A program made the position numbers and the translations under genes. 64,000 nt of DNA from Cladorrhinum sp. PSN259 (lineage: Eukaryota > Ascomycota > Sordariomycetes > Sordariales > Podosporaceae). Below the pieces are notes generated by a model, which saw nothing but the letters and a program-made list of their open reading frames with translations, was not told where the DNA came from and searched no databases. Within the stretch, counting starts at the first letter, position 1. Each line of letters starts with the position of its first letter. Positions 1-11,500 of this stretch are shown piece after piece. The stretch lies in assembly GCA_033725935.1 (NCBI GenBank), contig MU867134.1, forward strand, positions 1,090 through 65,089. Direction: 5' to 3'.

Positions 1-37
1 TTGTGGCGCGTCTATTGTCGCCTCCTCTCTGGTGTTT

Positions 38-64
38 GGGGGGCCGGCCCGCCCCCCCCCCCCC
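38..64. repeat. G-run/C-run GC-only tract
   Basis: A run of Gs passes through a GGCCGGCC core into a run of more than ten Cs. The tract can fold on itself. It is low-complexity sequence of uncertain assembly quality. No gene is seen in positions 1-255. Confidence 0.7.
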
Positions 65-255
65 AATGGGCATTAGTTGGTTGTGTGGATGTTCGGGTAC
101 TTGTGAACGTGTGTGTTGTGGTTTTATTCTAAGTGGAATTGGGAATCATTTGGATTTTTTTTTTCATAATAGTTGTTGATGTGTGATATGAAGTTGCATG
201 TGATTGTTTACTTTTCTCCCATGGTGTTGTGTAAGATGTGATGGATCAGTCTTCA

Positions 256-640
256 TACAATCTAATGCTTAAACGTTTGTTAGCTCGGTACATGCCCCAT
301 AAAACCAAGAACAGAAACAAGGTATGGAAGCCAAGCAAAGATGCAAACGGTAAGGTATTAGATACCTATACAGGTCGGGATATCCAATATGCGTAGAAAA
401 AAAGTCAGGAATGCATTAACAGAAGCTGAATATACGTGAAAAGAAGTCAGGAATGCATTAATAACGCTGAATATACGTAAAAAGGAATTAGGAATGTATT
501 AATAGAAGCCGAATATGCGTAGAAAGGAGTTAGGAATGCATTAACAGAAGCTGAACGGGCGTATAAATAAGAGAAATAGGCATAGGAAAGTGTGAATTGG
601 GCGTGTACCACGCTAACAGACGTTCAAGCATTAGATTGTA
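256..640 (+). mobile_element. MITE-like element, copy 1 (full length)
   Basis: The element begins with TACAATCTAATGCTTAAACG (256-275, continuing to 284). It ends with the reverse complement of that sequence at 612-640, with only two mismatches over about 28 bp. TA stands at both outer edges, as expected for Tc1/mariner-type insertion, although the TA could belong to the repeat itself. It has no coding capacity and so is probably a non-autonomous DNA element. The interior holds four tandem 42-bp units (387-554). Two related copies lie at 14039-14312 and 21702-21963 in the same orientation. GAL1 starts about 730 bp downstream. Confidence 0.8.
387..554 (+). repeat. Internal tandem array, four units of about 42 bp
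   Basis: Four consecutive units of 43, 41, 42 and 42 bp (168 bp in all) have the consensus pattern ATATGCGTAGAAAGGAGTCA followed by GGAATGCATTAACAGAAGCTGA. The units differ by a few substitutions and compensating single-base indels. The same unit occurs three times in copy 2 and once in copy 3 of the element. Confidence 0.85.
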
Positions 641-661
641 TTAGCAGTCGCAAGGATCCGA

Positions 662-761
662 TGTAAGGCGCCACTTACACATGCAGATCCGGGGGACTCG
701 GAGCCGGATAACAGGGAGGGATGTGGGCACTAAAAAACCCACAGGTCCGTCATCGGCTCCG
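662..761. repeat. Cluster of nested inverted repeats
   Basis: TGTAAG (662-667) faces CTTACA (674-679) around GCGCCA. CGGAGCCG (699-706) faces CGGCTCCG (754-761), and GTGGG (723-727) faces CCCAC (738-742) inside that pair. The sequence ACAGGGAG is also repeated directly (about 711 and 771). The cluster begins about 20 bp beyond the right end of the MITE-like element and could be an older element remnant or a foldable regulatory segment. No function is shown. Confidence 0.5.
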
Positions 762-1370
762 GGGTTCCGAACAGGGAGTTTTTCCTTCTATACAATGCTT
801 CGATCTTGAAAAAGACTCAACCTACGATGGCGATACCAAAAAAAGAAAAAGTATTTAAAATTATAAGAGCCCCAGGTAGGACCATGTGATTTGACACGAC
901 CGTTTCATCCCATCAAGGAAACACAAAGAAAGCAATTGCTGCAAGTCGCACTGCATGAACTCCGCCTCAACGGTCAAATACTCGGCCATAACCCTGTTAG
1001 CGGACGATGAAGGCGCCATGCACAACAGCCCGGTCCCTTAACATACCCCTTGCTCTTTCCTAATTCACTTACACGGAGCAGGCAATGACGCTTCTGATTG
1101 GTCAATCTGATACATCGCACAAAAATTGATGGCCTTGCCGTCCTGTTCGTGTTCTGCGAAATCAAGGTCTCATGACGAGGGTGCGGGGCAACCACCCGGG
1201 CAGACTCTCTTATCGTCAACGCGGGGCACTCCCTCATAAGTTTTGTTGCGTCAAACTTCGCCCTCAACACATGCAAACCTCATCCTGATTTTCATCAATT
1301 GATATTTTTTACATCAATCAGCCATCCATTTCTCATATAGCAGCACATATTGCGAGAAATTGCTGCCGCA
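762..1370. other. Intergenic region upstream of GAL1
   Basis: This probably contains the GAL1 promoter. An A-rich stretch lies at about 836-865. I see no further gene, RNA or clear activator site. Confidence 0.5.
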
Positions 1371-3035
1371 ATGGCTGGTCCGGTTCCCGTCGCAACCTCC
1401 TTGAGCGACATCTACACTGTAGATGCCATCAGCGCTCAGGCCAAAAGATGGAACAATCTTCTCACAACGTTCAAACGTACCTACCGCCATGAACCCGAGT
1501 TCGTCGCCAGGTCACCGGGCCGCGTCAACATCATTGGAGAGCACATCGATTACTCTCTGTACTCTGTGCTTCCCATGGCCATTACGGCCGATGCTCTCCT
1601 CGCAGTCTCCACCACCGGTATCTCAACCAACGATCTGAAGCCAGGCCACTACAGGATCGAGATTGCCAATGTTCAGCAAACCAAATTTAAGGCTCACGTG
1701 TTCGACATTCCTTACGATGCCGTTGAGATCGATGCTACGGTTCATGAGTGGACCAATTACTTCAAGTCTGGTCTGAGGGGAGCTCTCGAGTTGCTTCGCA
1801 AGAAGCATGGCAACGACTTTAAGCCCAAGAGCATGGAGATTCTCATGGATGGGACGGTCCCAGCTGGTGGCGGTCTCAGTTCCAGTGCTGCATTCGTGAG
1901 CGCCAGTGCTTTGGCTGTCATGGTGGCCAATGGTGAGAAGACAATTGACAAGACCGAGTTGACTGAGCTTGCAATTGTCAGTGAGCGCGCAGTTGGTGTC
2001 AACTCTGGAGGGTAGGTCACCATCCTGTCTTTCCAAAATCGCACATACTGACTCTGTTCTAGAATGGATCAATCCGCTTCAGTATTCTCGGAACGCGGCT
2101 CAGCCCTCTTCGTCTCTTTCACACCAAAACTGAACGCCCGTCCAGTCTCATTCCCCAAAACAAATCCACAACTAACCTTCCTTATCGCCCAATCTTTCGT
2201 GACAGCCGACAAATTTGTTACGGGACCGATCCACTACAACCTCCGTGTAGTAGAATGCTCCCTCGCAGCTGCATATCTCAACGCAGTCCTAAACCCTCCT
2301 GGAACCCCCTTACCCACTGACGCCTCACCCCTTTCAATCTCCCTCCACGGATTCCATGAGACCTACTTCGCTCTGCAAGACTCAAATATCACCTCCATCC
2401 CCGCGCAACTCACCCACCTAATCGAGCTAGTCAAATCTACTCTCACAAAATCCGACGGCTACACCCGTGAGGAAATTGCCTCAGGTCTGAATATCTCAGT
2501 CGACCAACTCAACGAACAATTCACCTCCCGTTTCCCTGTCCGTGCAGAGAAGTTCAAGCTTAGACAGCGAGCACTCCACGTATTCAGTGAAGCTTTGAGA
2601 GTCCTCGAGTTCATGGCCCTCCTCGAGAAGAGCCCCGAAGGAGACGATACAAGCGCCTACAACGCTCAGCTTGGCGCTTTACTCAACCAGACTCAGGACT
2701 CATGCAGAGAGGTATACGAATGCAGCTGTCCAGAGATTGATCAACTCTGTGCCATTGCGCGAAGGGCAGGCAGTTACGGCAGTCGGTTGACTGGTGCAGG
2801 GTGGGGAGGCTGCAGCGTTCATCTTGTGCCGGCTGATAAGGTTTCTGCTGTGAAGGCGGCCTGGGAGAAAGAGTACTACAGCAAGTTGAATCTGACTGAA
2901 GAGCAAAGGGAGACTGCGGTCGTTGTGAGTCGGCCCGGAAGTGGGAGTGCAGTCTACAAAGTTGAGGATGCGGGTCCCGTGGTGGTGGATGATAGGATCG
3001 GTGATGATATCCGGTTGGCTACTGCTGGTCGTTAG
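1371..3035 (+). CDS. GAL1: Galactokinase
   Basis: The enzyme phosphorylates galactose with ATP, the first committed step of the Leloir pathway in the cytosol. Exons are 1371-2011 and 2063-3035. The 51-bp intron (GTAGGT...CTAG) splits the Gly codon just before the catalytic Asp, so the spliced product reads VNSGGMDQSAS. The product is 537 aa, the usual length for fungal galactokinases. The family signature GRVNIIGEHIDYS lies near residue 50, the GHMP ATP-binding motif GGGLSSSAAF near residue 166, and the C-terminal glycine motif LTGAGWGGC near residue 465. The start is the first ATG; the 21 bases upstream are open but contain no ATG. The gene stands alone, with SGT2 convergent downstream. The GAL1 identification is firm; regulation cannot be read from the sequence. 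Confidence 0.95.
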
Positions 3036-3912
3036 AGAACAGATATTTCCCCCTAGAAATGGAATGAAATGAGAAACATACCTCAAGGTTCAAACCTGTT
3101 GCTTGCTCATGTGCATATTTGTGGGTGCTGTGTATTCCGCTTCATGTCGATTAAATGGTTACTGCTGGTCACTACATCTAGAGGGCTGTTGTTTTTTCTT
3201 TTTTCTTTTCTTTTTTCTTTTCTTTTGTTTTCTCATAGAAAAGGAAATGACCGAAAACATGGTTTCGCGATTTCGGATTCTGTTTCAAGAATAGATGATA
3301 AATACGTGGTGTGCATATATATATACAGACATAAATGTATTTCGATGCATATAGTTTGGCTGAATATACATGTACTTGCTGTTCATCGACACACACTTCC
3401 ACGAGGATATATCTAGTCTATAACTCTAGTGTGCCACCTAAATATTACTTATGGTCAGTCCAACATATCACACACACATATATACCCATCTCACATAATA
3501 CACGCTTTACCAGTAAGTAGTAGTATTTGACCATAGAGATGAGTGATTCGTAAAAAAAGAAAAAAAGACAAAGAAAAAAAAACTGGGTACTTTTCGTAGT
3601 GATTTTTGTATGCCAAGTTATCTTTTTACCGTTCCTTAAATACAGTGTTTTCTTTTCTTTTTTGTCACCAGGGGAAAAAAAAAATCAAACAGCACAAATG
3701 CAAGATGCAATGAACCATACATTCGCTACTCATCATAATTTTCGACAACTTAATCTCAAACATGACAACTACTGATGGGATGACTGCACACCATGCAAGA
3801 AATAGACTTCTTTGGGTATTTAATGTGAATGATGGGGTGTAATCCTAATATATCTCCAATAAACAACGAGAAGCGCCTTAATGAATTTCAACAAAAAGAG
3901 TATTTATTCAAC
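3036..3912. other. Convergent 3' intergenic region, GAL1/SGT2
   Basis: Both flanking genes end here, so this holds two 3' untranslated regions. It contains a T-rich (TTTTC)n-like tract at about 3188-3231, a TA-rich stretch near 3315-3325 and A-rich runs near 3554-3582. No gene is seen. Confidence 0.6.
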
Positions 3913-5127
3913 CTATGCGCCGTTGTTACCGTCGTTGGCGCCGCGTCCGGCACCACCACCGCCCATCATGTTTTTCGCCCTTTAACACACTGTTAGCTTA
4001 ATAATTTTTGCAAGTCCGGTTAAATATACTCACATCTCAGCAATATTAGGATCGCTCATCAACGATCCCATATCAGGCAACCCACCACCGCTGCTAAATT
4101 GGTTGGCCATATCTCTCAAACGGGGGTTATTCATCAGATTCGCCATCATATCCGGATTGCTCATCAAGTTCTGCGCCATGGAAGCGAACATGGGGTTGCT
4201 CATAATCGAAGACAAATCAGGCAGGCCACCACCGCCGCCACCACCTCCACCACCTCCACGACCACCACCGCCAAACATGCCAGCCAAGCTGCTCAGATCG
4301 GGCAAACCACCACCGGCACCGGCACCGCCTCCAGGAGCTGACCTAGTGTTAGTGGTAGCAGCAGGGGCCGCATCGGCAGCCAACTCGTCTACTCTCCGCT
4401 TAGCGGTCTCGTAACCCTTCTTCATGGCGTCACTCCCGCCGTTACCCTCGTACTCGATACCCTTCTTGTAGGCCTCCATGGATCCCTTAGCATCTCCGAG
4501 GGCGAAGCGTGCCAAACCGAGGCGCGACCATGCCTTAGTGTAGGTAGGTTCGATCGCAACGGCGGCCTCGGCATCAGCCTTGGCAGACTCGTGGTCGCGC
4601 GCAGCGGAGTAAGCGGCCGCACGGTTGGACAGGAAGATGGCGTTTCCCGGGTTCAAAACCAAAGCCTGGGTATAGTAGTCAATAGCGGAGGAATAATCCT
4701 TTGAAGCCATGGCGGCGTTGCCCTTGGACTTTAAGGCCTCGGCTTGCTTCTTTTGTTCTTCGGTCGGGCCGGAGGAGCTGGTAGAAGCAGCAGCGGGGGC
4801 AGACGATGCTGAAGGAGCATTGTTCTTGAGCTTCTCGTACACGGAGTAAATCTGCGTGAGGTTTTGCGAGCCAATAGCTGCGGAGACGGCAGCCTTATCG
4901 GAAGGGTCGACGCCGAAGGCTTCGGAAATGCAGTTGATGGCGATCTCGATTGAGTCCTTCTCGTCGGAAGGAAGGGTGCCGTCCGTGATGGAGGTCGAGA
5001 GGAAGTCGCAAATTGCGAGGGCGAGACGTTGCTTGGATGTCGTGGCCTGCGATTAAAGAGGAAAGCAGTTAGAAAAGGGGTGCCCATTCTTACCCCGCAC
5101 AAAGACGGGAGGAGACATAATTACCAT
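3913..5127 (-). CDS. SGT2: Small glutamine-rich TPR protein Sgt2
   Basis: Sgt2 hands newly made tail-anchored membrane proteins to the GET machinery and binds Hsp70/Hsp90 through its TPRs, in the cytosol. Exons on the minus strand are 5125-5127, 4034-5046 and 3913-3979, giving 360 aa. The N-terminal dimerisation and Get4/5-binding region carries QRLALAICDFLS (residues 6-17). Three TPRs span roughly residues 104-199 (SKGNAAMASKDYSSAIDYYT onward). A glycine-rich linker follows. The C-terminus has the NP-containing methionine-rich repeats (MSNPMFASMAQNLMSNPDMM) that hold client hydrophobic segments, and then a short KNMMGGGGAGRG-type tail encoded by the last exon. The first coding exon is only the ATG itself, directly followed by a GTAATT donor. 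RINGv gene 6109 is divergent. The identification is firm and the micro-sized first coding exon is inferred. Confidence 0.92.
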
Positions 5128-6108
5128 ATTGACGGTTGGTATGCAAAATGCGCCGGTTGGTTGTAAAAGAGAAAAGGGCGATACCAACGGTGAAAAGTCA
5201 CGGTATGGCGGTGGTTTAATGGAGAGGGACAGACGGTGGGAACGTCTGGTTCGGGCGGGTCGATTTCAACCCGAAGTCAAATGCGTCGGCCGGATTCCAC
5301 ACAGATCGATGGAGGGGCAACCTAGAAGAGTGTGGTCCAGGCTCTTAGTGGGGCACGGTTGCATGGGAGGAAGTTTGCGCTTGCGAAGCTACAAAATAAT
5401 AGTGGGGTAGTTGAGAAATGGACTGCTGCGAGAAACAATGTTTTAGTATGATAGAATTGTAAGAGAAAAGAGGTATCCCGGACTTGTTTAAATTGATATG
5501 AATTGCAGATCCTGTACCCAAAAGTTTGTTGTCGCAACCAAAAGTGGCCTACAATAGTGATATGTATGTACGATTCTGTGGTCGCAAATATACGGGTCTA
5601 CGGAATCTTGTGCAGGTCAGGATAACTAGCAGGAGTAGGCAAACAGAAGTCAAGGACGCCTCAACAGTAACTAAACACCAATGAAATTATTCAAATAAAG
5701 ACGAAGTAGAGCTAAACAGGTCTTGAAAGGTAAACTAGGTGTATACTATGTATTATAGGCCTTTACGTCCTGCTGGATATCCCGATATGCACAAGTGATT
5801 TCTTGGACTGCTGTTACCCGCATCGGGTGGGTCCCGCTGATGTCAACGCAAACCCCTGCCCGCCCGGTTGAGATCAGCGCTGAGTGACTGAGGCAGCTTC
5901 AACTGATCTTAAAAACCCTCGTTTCCAGATTGTTTCCCAAAACGGTAGGCCATAGGTCGCGGATTTTATATCTCTACAGTTTGTATTCGAACTTCTTTTT
6001 CCTTGTTCCGGTCGCTATCGCAAACCAAACAGCCAGGGAACCGCGCAACATCTGCGACATCATCCCACCACCTCACATTTCGCGACACATCACCCAACAT
6101 CGACCAAA
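5128..6108. promoter_or_regulatory. Divergent promoter region, SGT2 / RING-CH gene
   Basis: About 980 bp separate two divergent start codons, so both promoters should lie here. I see no clear TATA box or named activator site. The 60 bases before the right-hand ATG are C/A-rich leader sequence. Confidence 0.5.
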
Positions 6109-7671
6109 ATGGCGACGCCGACTCCCGCAGCCGGCGCTCAATCGCCCTCTGCCACCACTCCATATACTATCACACCAGCACCATACGCAACTGAAGGCCA
6201 AAAATCATGCTTTATTTGCCTCCAGAACGAACAGGAAACCCCAGACGCGACCTGGGTCAGCGCATGCCCGTGCAGTCTCGAAGCCCACGAGGCTTGCATG
6301 CTACGATGGGTAGCAGAGATGGAGGTCTCTCAGACCTCTAACCGCTCTTCCCGTAACAAGTCCGGGGGGTTCAACTGCCCAGCGTGTAAAGCGCCCATCA
6401 TCGTCGACGAGCCCTATGACGGCGTAATTGCAGTTCGCAACCGCTTGTCTCGATTATACAACCAATCGTCGCCATTCATACTGATGGCTATTGTGGGCGG
6501 GAGCAGCATCGCGGGTTCTGCTGCGTATGGGTCGCTGGTTAGTATGCTGGTTGTTGGACCAGATACGTTCAGGAAGTGGCTCGGGCCGTTCCCTGCGGCA
6601 TTCTACCAGGGACTCAAGTTATCATTAGTTGGGCCGGGGTTGGTGATTGTGAGGTTTCTGGCGAGCTTGGGGAATGTCTTGATTGTTCCAATAGGCGCCG
6701 TGGTGAGCATTTCCCTTTCAAACCCACGCCCTTCCGCTTGACTAACTTTTCTGTGGCTTATTCAGTCGGGAGCAATCCTACTAGCCCACGACGAGTACCT
6801 GACCTGGCCACCATCCCTGGAATGGGCCATGTCGCTCTTCCCCGTAGTAAACTTCACCTACAATCTCGCCTACTACGAAATCTTCGGCTCTTTCGAGCGC
6901 CGCCTCAACCGTGCCTTGCGAGGCCGGCCAATGACTGACGAACAAAACGACCAGACTCTTGCTGCTGCTCCTGCTGGTAACAATAATAACAATGGACAAC
7001 AACAAGAGGAAGAAGGCATCTGGGACTCGGTCCTCAACCTTGGCCGCGCGGTAATTGGGCTCTTCAATGACGAGGATGAAGAAGGCAACGGCGAAGGAGG
7101 GAACGGTGGACAAGGAGGTAGAGCCGGTGGTGACGCCGAGCTGGTCGTCGAGTTGGAGCTTAATTTACCTGCCCTCGGCGGCGACGGCGACGGAAATGCC
7201 CAAAATGAGGAAGCAGACCTTGCCGAAGAATTTCATCAGCTTCTGGACGACGCCCCTGCGCAGCTTGCTGCACCACCTGCTGCAGCCGCAGTCGAACCCG
7301 CCCAAGCCCAGGCACAACAAGCACAGCAAGCACAGCAAGCACAGCAACAACAACAAGCAGTCCAAAACCAACCCCGCCGAAACGACATGTACGAGCCCTC
7401 ATACTTTGGTTCCATATTCTCCAGCATCGTCACCTCCTTACTCTTCCCCGCAATCTCCTTTGGCATGGGCGAAGCGATCCGTTTTGTAGCACCCAAAAGC
7501 TGGAGAGGCAGGCCAGGGTTACTCCAAGAGAGATGGGGGAGGAGCCTGGCGGGCGGGTGTTTGTTTGTTGTTTTGAAGGATGCTTTCGCACTCTGGATCA
7601 AGTATAGAAGGGTTCAGGTGAAATTGAACAGGAAGGTCAGAAATGTGGAGAAGAAGAGGGGGACGAATTAG
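6109..7671 (+). CDS. RING-CH (MARCH-type) membrane E3 ubiquitin ligase
   Basis: This is probably a membrane-anchored ubiquitin ligase. Exons are 6109-6702 and 6766-7671, with a 63-bp intron (GTGAGC, branch site TTGACTAAC, acceptor TTCAG), giving 499 aa. A C4HC3 RINGv pattern lies at about residues 34-99: CFIC, then CPC, then H-x2-C in EAHEACMLRWV, and CPAC. Hydrophobic stretches follow at about residues 123-150 and 165-205. Next come an acidic low-complexity segment, a glutamine/alanine repeat (QAQQAQQAQQ, around residue 400), and a C-terminal hydrophobic segment near YFGSIFSSIVTSLLFP. The RINGv spacing and several membrane segments recall the MARCH5 type. A mitochondrial or ER location is therefore possible but is only inferred. 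The start ATG has an ACCAAAATGG context. Confidence 0.8.
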
Positions 7672-8580
7672 GAGAGTCGTCTTTATGATGAGCAATTGAC
7701 GATCATCGGCGGTGATCAGGAGATGAGCATCATGGTATTGATCAATTAATGTGTGGCGTTGATTGAGAAGGGAAGGAAAGAGGGGTACAGGGAGAAAGGG
7801 AGAGAGAAAGAAAACTGTTTTGTTTTGGTAGGAAGAGTAAGAGTGCGAAGATTCTCCCTCCTTTTTCCTTTTTTTTTTTCTTTCTCCTTCTTTTTTGCTT
7901 AAAAGCAGCATTTGATGGTTGTTGTTAGTATTTGTAAAGGGTATGCTGAAATGGAATGAATTTGCTCGTTAGATTGGAAGGGAAAGGGAAAGGACATGGG
8001 GGTCTAAGGGTCTTTTTTTTTTTTCTCTGTCCCTTTTTTTTTATTTCATTTTTTACCAAGTTTGTTTCACATAGCGATTTTTCTCTCCTCTTTTTTCTTC
8101 ATTATTCAGATCTCATAGTCAGCATGGCATGCATCAGAATATAAAGAACGAAACGAAATCGTGTGAATCACGGTTTGTAGTCTCCCTCATTTTTTCGCAA
8201 ACCTGATATGGTTTTCGATCAGCAATACAAAAACCTGGGTAAACAGCGACTGGTACGGCAGGCAGTTGAATGGTGTGGAACACGGCCCTGAACTATATAT
8301 CATTTTCATTTGCCAAAAGAAATACACGAATCCTAATATCTAAATAACTGGCTATGTGAGGAGCTCAAAACGAGTTGCCAGTGAGAAAGGAAAATAAATA
8401 GAAATTTCAAAATTTCAAACATCCCACCCCATCCCATAGGTAATTTTTCAAACCCTTTACAATTTTTGTAATCATTCGCTTCCACCCAACGCCTCGAATC
8501 AGCACAACAACCTCTATATACACGCACCAAAGATAGTGAGGCAAACCATCCATCTATCAAACAACCCATCCATGACCGGT
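7672..8580. other. Convergent 3' intergenic region, RING-CH / ADE6
   Basis: This holds the 3' ends of two convergent genes, with T-rich tracts at about 7860-7895 and 8010-8060. No gene or RNA is seen. Confidence 0.6.
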
Positions 8581-11500
8581 CTAACCAACCCACCGTCTAG
8601 CGCTCTTGAACATCCTCAACCAAGGGCCAAACTCTCCCCACTCCTTGATATCCTCGGCAGGAGCATAGCTAGTCACATCCGCCAAGATTGTCCTCTCAGG
8701 ATGAGGCATCATAGCCAGGACCCTTCCATCCCTGCTAGACACACCAGCAATACCACCCGGGCTGCCATTAGGATTGAAAGGATACTTCTCAGTAACCTCC
8801 AACCTGTTATCAACATATCTGATAGGAATACCGCCCGAGGCAGTAAGACCCTCAAGCTGCGCCTTGCTAGCGAATTCAGCCCGACCCTCACCGTGAGAGA
8901 CAACAATAGGCAGCGAAGAACCATTCATGCCATTGAAGAACACAGACGGGTTAGATGGATCCTCCTCAATCTTTACCATGCTGTAGCGAGCCTCGAATTG
9001 GTTGGAAGCGTTGCCAACGAAGGCGGGGAAGTCCTCGGCACCAGGGATGAGCTCCTTGAGTCTAGAGAGCATCTGGCAACCGTTGCAGACACCAAGGGCG
9101 AAGGTATCCTTGCGCTGGAAGAACTCGGAGAGTTCCTGGCGAGCCTTCTCGTGGAGGAGGATAGACTTGGCCCAACCTTGGCCGGCACCGAGGACGTCAC
9201 CGAATGAGAAGCCACCGCAGGCAGCGAGACCGACAAAGTCAGCGAGGGAGCGGCCGTTAATGATGTCGGTCATGTGGATATCCACGACTTCGAAGCCGGC
9301 GGCGCGGAAAGCGAAAGCCATTTCGGCATACCCGTTGACACCCTGCTCACGGAGGATAGCGACACGGGGGGTCTTGCCGAAGAAGCCGGAGATGGAAGCA
9401 GTAAGGGGAACGATGTTCTCGCTGGGGGAGAAGGTGAGGTTGTAGGAGAGACCAGGATCCTCGTTGTCAGCGATGGTAGAGTACTCGGAGTCGGCGCATG
9501 CCGGGTTATCTCTGAGTCTCTGCATTTCGAAGGAGGTCTTGGTCCACCATTGCTGCAACTCAGCGCGACCAAGGCTGACGAAAGGCGCGCCCTCGCCGTA
9601 GCGGATGATGAGCGATTGCTTGGAAGATTCCTGCACAACACCGATCTTCTTGATGAGGCCAGCAGGAGGGCCGCAGGTAGCGAAGCACCTCTTGAAGTTG
9701 GTCTCGTCGGAGGCACGGACCTGGAAGACAGCTCCCAATTCTTCGTGGAAGAGAGCGTCAACCATATCCTCGAGGCTTCTTGACTTGGCAACACTGTCCA
9801 TCATGACATCAACACCGCAGCGGCCGGCGAACATCATCTCAGCAATGGTGGTGACCAAGCCACCGTCGGAAACATCGTGGTATGCGAGAACAATGCCGCT
9901 CTCGTGAAGTTGGGCGAGGGCATCGAAGTAGTCCTTGAGCAGGTCGACATCACGGACATCGGGCGCCTCGTTACCAATAGCACCCAGAGACTGGGCAAGA
10001 GCAGAGCCGCCAAGAGCCTTGCGACCTTGGGCCAAGTCCACGTACAAAAGGACGGACTCGCCAAATTCTTCAACTCGGCGAAGCTCGGGTGTCCAAGTGC
10101 GTCTGATGTCCTCGACAAGGGTGAAAGCAGAAATGACAACCGAGACCGGTGCGGTGACGCTCTTCTTTGTCTCGCCATCCTTCCATGAGGCCTTCATGGA
10201 GGTAGAATCCTTGCCGACGGGAATGCTGACGCCCAGCGTTGGGCACAACTCCATACCAATAGCTTCAACAGCTTCGTAAAGGGCAGCTCCCTCACCGGGG
10301 TGGTTGACGGCAGCCATCCAGTTGGCAGACAGCTTGACGCGCTTGAGATCACCGCGATACGTACCACCCTTGATATCAGCCGCACCGAGGTTCATGAGGG
10401 ACTCGGCAACAGCCATTCTAGCGGAGGCTGCAGGAGAAATCAAAGCAAGAGTAGGCTTTTCACCCATGGCCATAGCCTCACCAGTCTTCATCCCGTTGAG
10501 ACTGAAAGAGGTCGCCGTCACAGCAGCGTCGGCAACTGGAGTCTGCCATGGACCAACCATCTGATCGCGGACTGTGAGACCACCAACCGTCCGATCGCTG
10601 ATGGTGATGAGAAACGACTTGGAGCCAACAGAAGGCATCCAGAAGACATTCTTGACTGCCTGTTTGAAAATTTCAGCATCGCTGAGCGAGTCCCCGAACG
10701 AGGCTTTGAGGCATGAGACAGGGTTGAAGGCAGGCCAGGAAGGCTTCTTGGAGCTAACAATGCGCTCCAACTTCCGGCCCTTGGGGAAGAGGACTTCCAT
10801 GGGGACATCGATTGGGCGAGGGTACTCATTGGATTCTTTGTCGCTGACAATCAGCTTGGAGATGCCATCTGCCTCCTTGGACAGGACGGTTCCGACATCC
10901 GAGAACCCGCAGCGCTCGCGTCCTATCCATTGATTAGTCTAAAACGAAAAATCAAAACAATGAAAATCAACTTACTGCAGATGCTAGTGAAGCGCTCCAT
11001 TCCCTCGCTGTTCACGAGAAGGACATAGCGCTCCTGAGCCTCGTTGCACCAAATCTGGAGAGGGCTCATGCTCTTATCCATACTCTCCACCTGGCGAAGC
11101 TCAAATCTGCCACCAAACCCTGCGTCATTGACGAGCTCTGGCAGAGCGTTGGAAAGTCCACCGGCGCCAACGTCGTGAATCATGGCAATAGGATTCTGCT
11201 CTCCGAGAGCGACGCAAGTGTTGATGACCATCTGTGCGCGCCGCTCCATCTCAGGATTGCCGCGTTGCACACTGTCAAAATCAAGATCTGCGTTGCCCTC
11301 TCCGGAGTCATTGCTTGATGCAGCACCGCCGCCTAGACCAATCAACATGGCAGGGCCACCGAGAACGATGACATGAGCGCCCTCTTGAACATCCTCGGGA
11401 CGCTTAAGTGCATGCTTCTCTCTAACAGTACCAACACCTCCGGCAATCATGATGGGCTTGTGATAGCCACGGAATTCTCCCTCGGCCTTGGTGTCATCGG

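Noticed and set aside
387..554. 42-bp repeats as a CRISPR-like array
   Set aside because: The units are contiguous without unique spacers, the organism is a fungus, and the array lies inside a transposon-like element.
8536..9207. Long plus-strand open frame
   Set aside because: It is the antisense shadow of the firmly identified ADE6 coding sequence.
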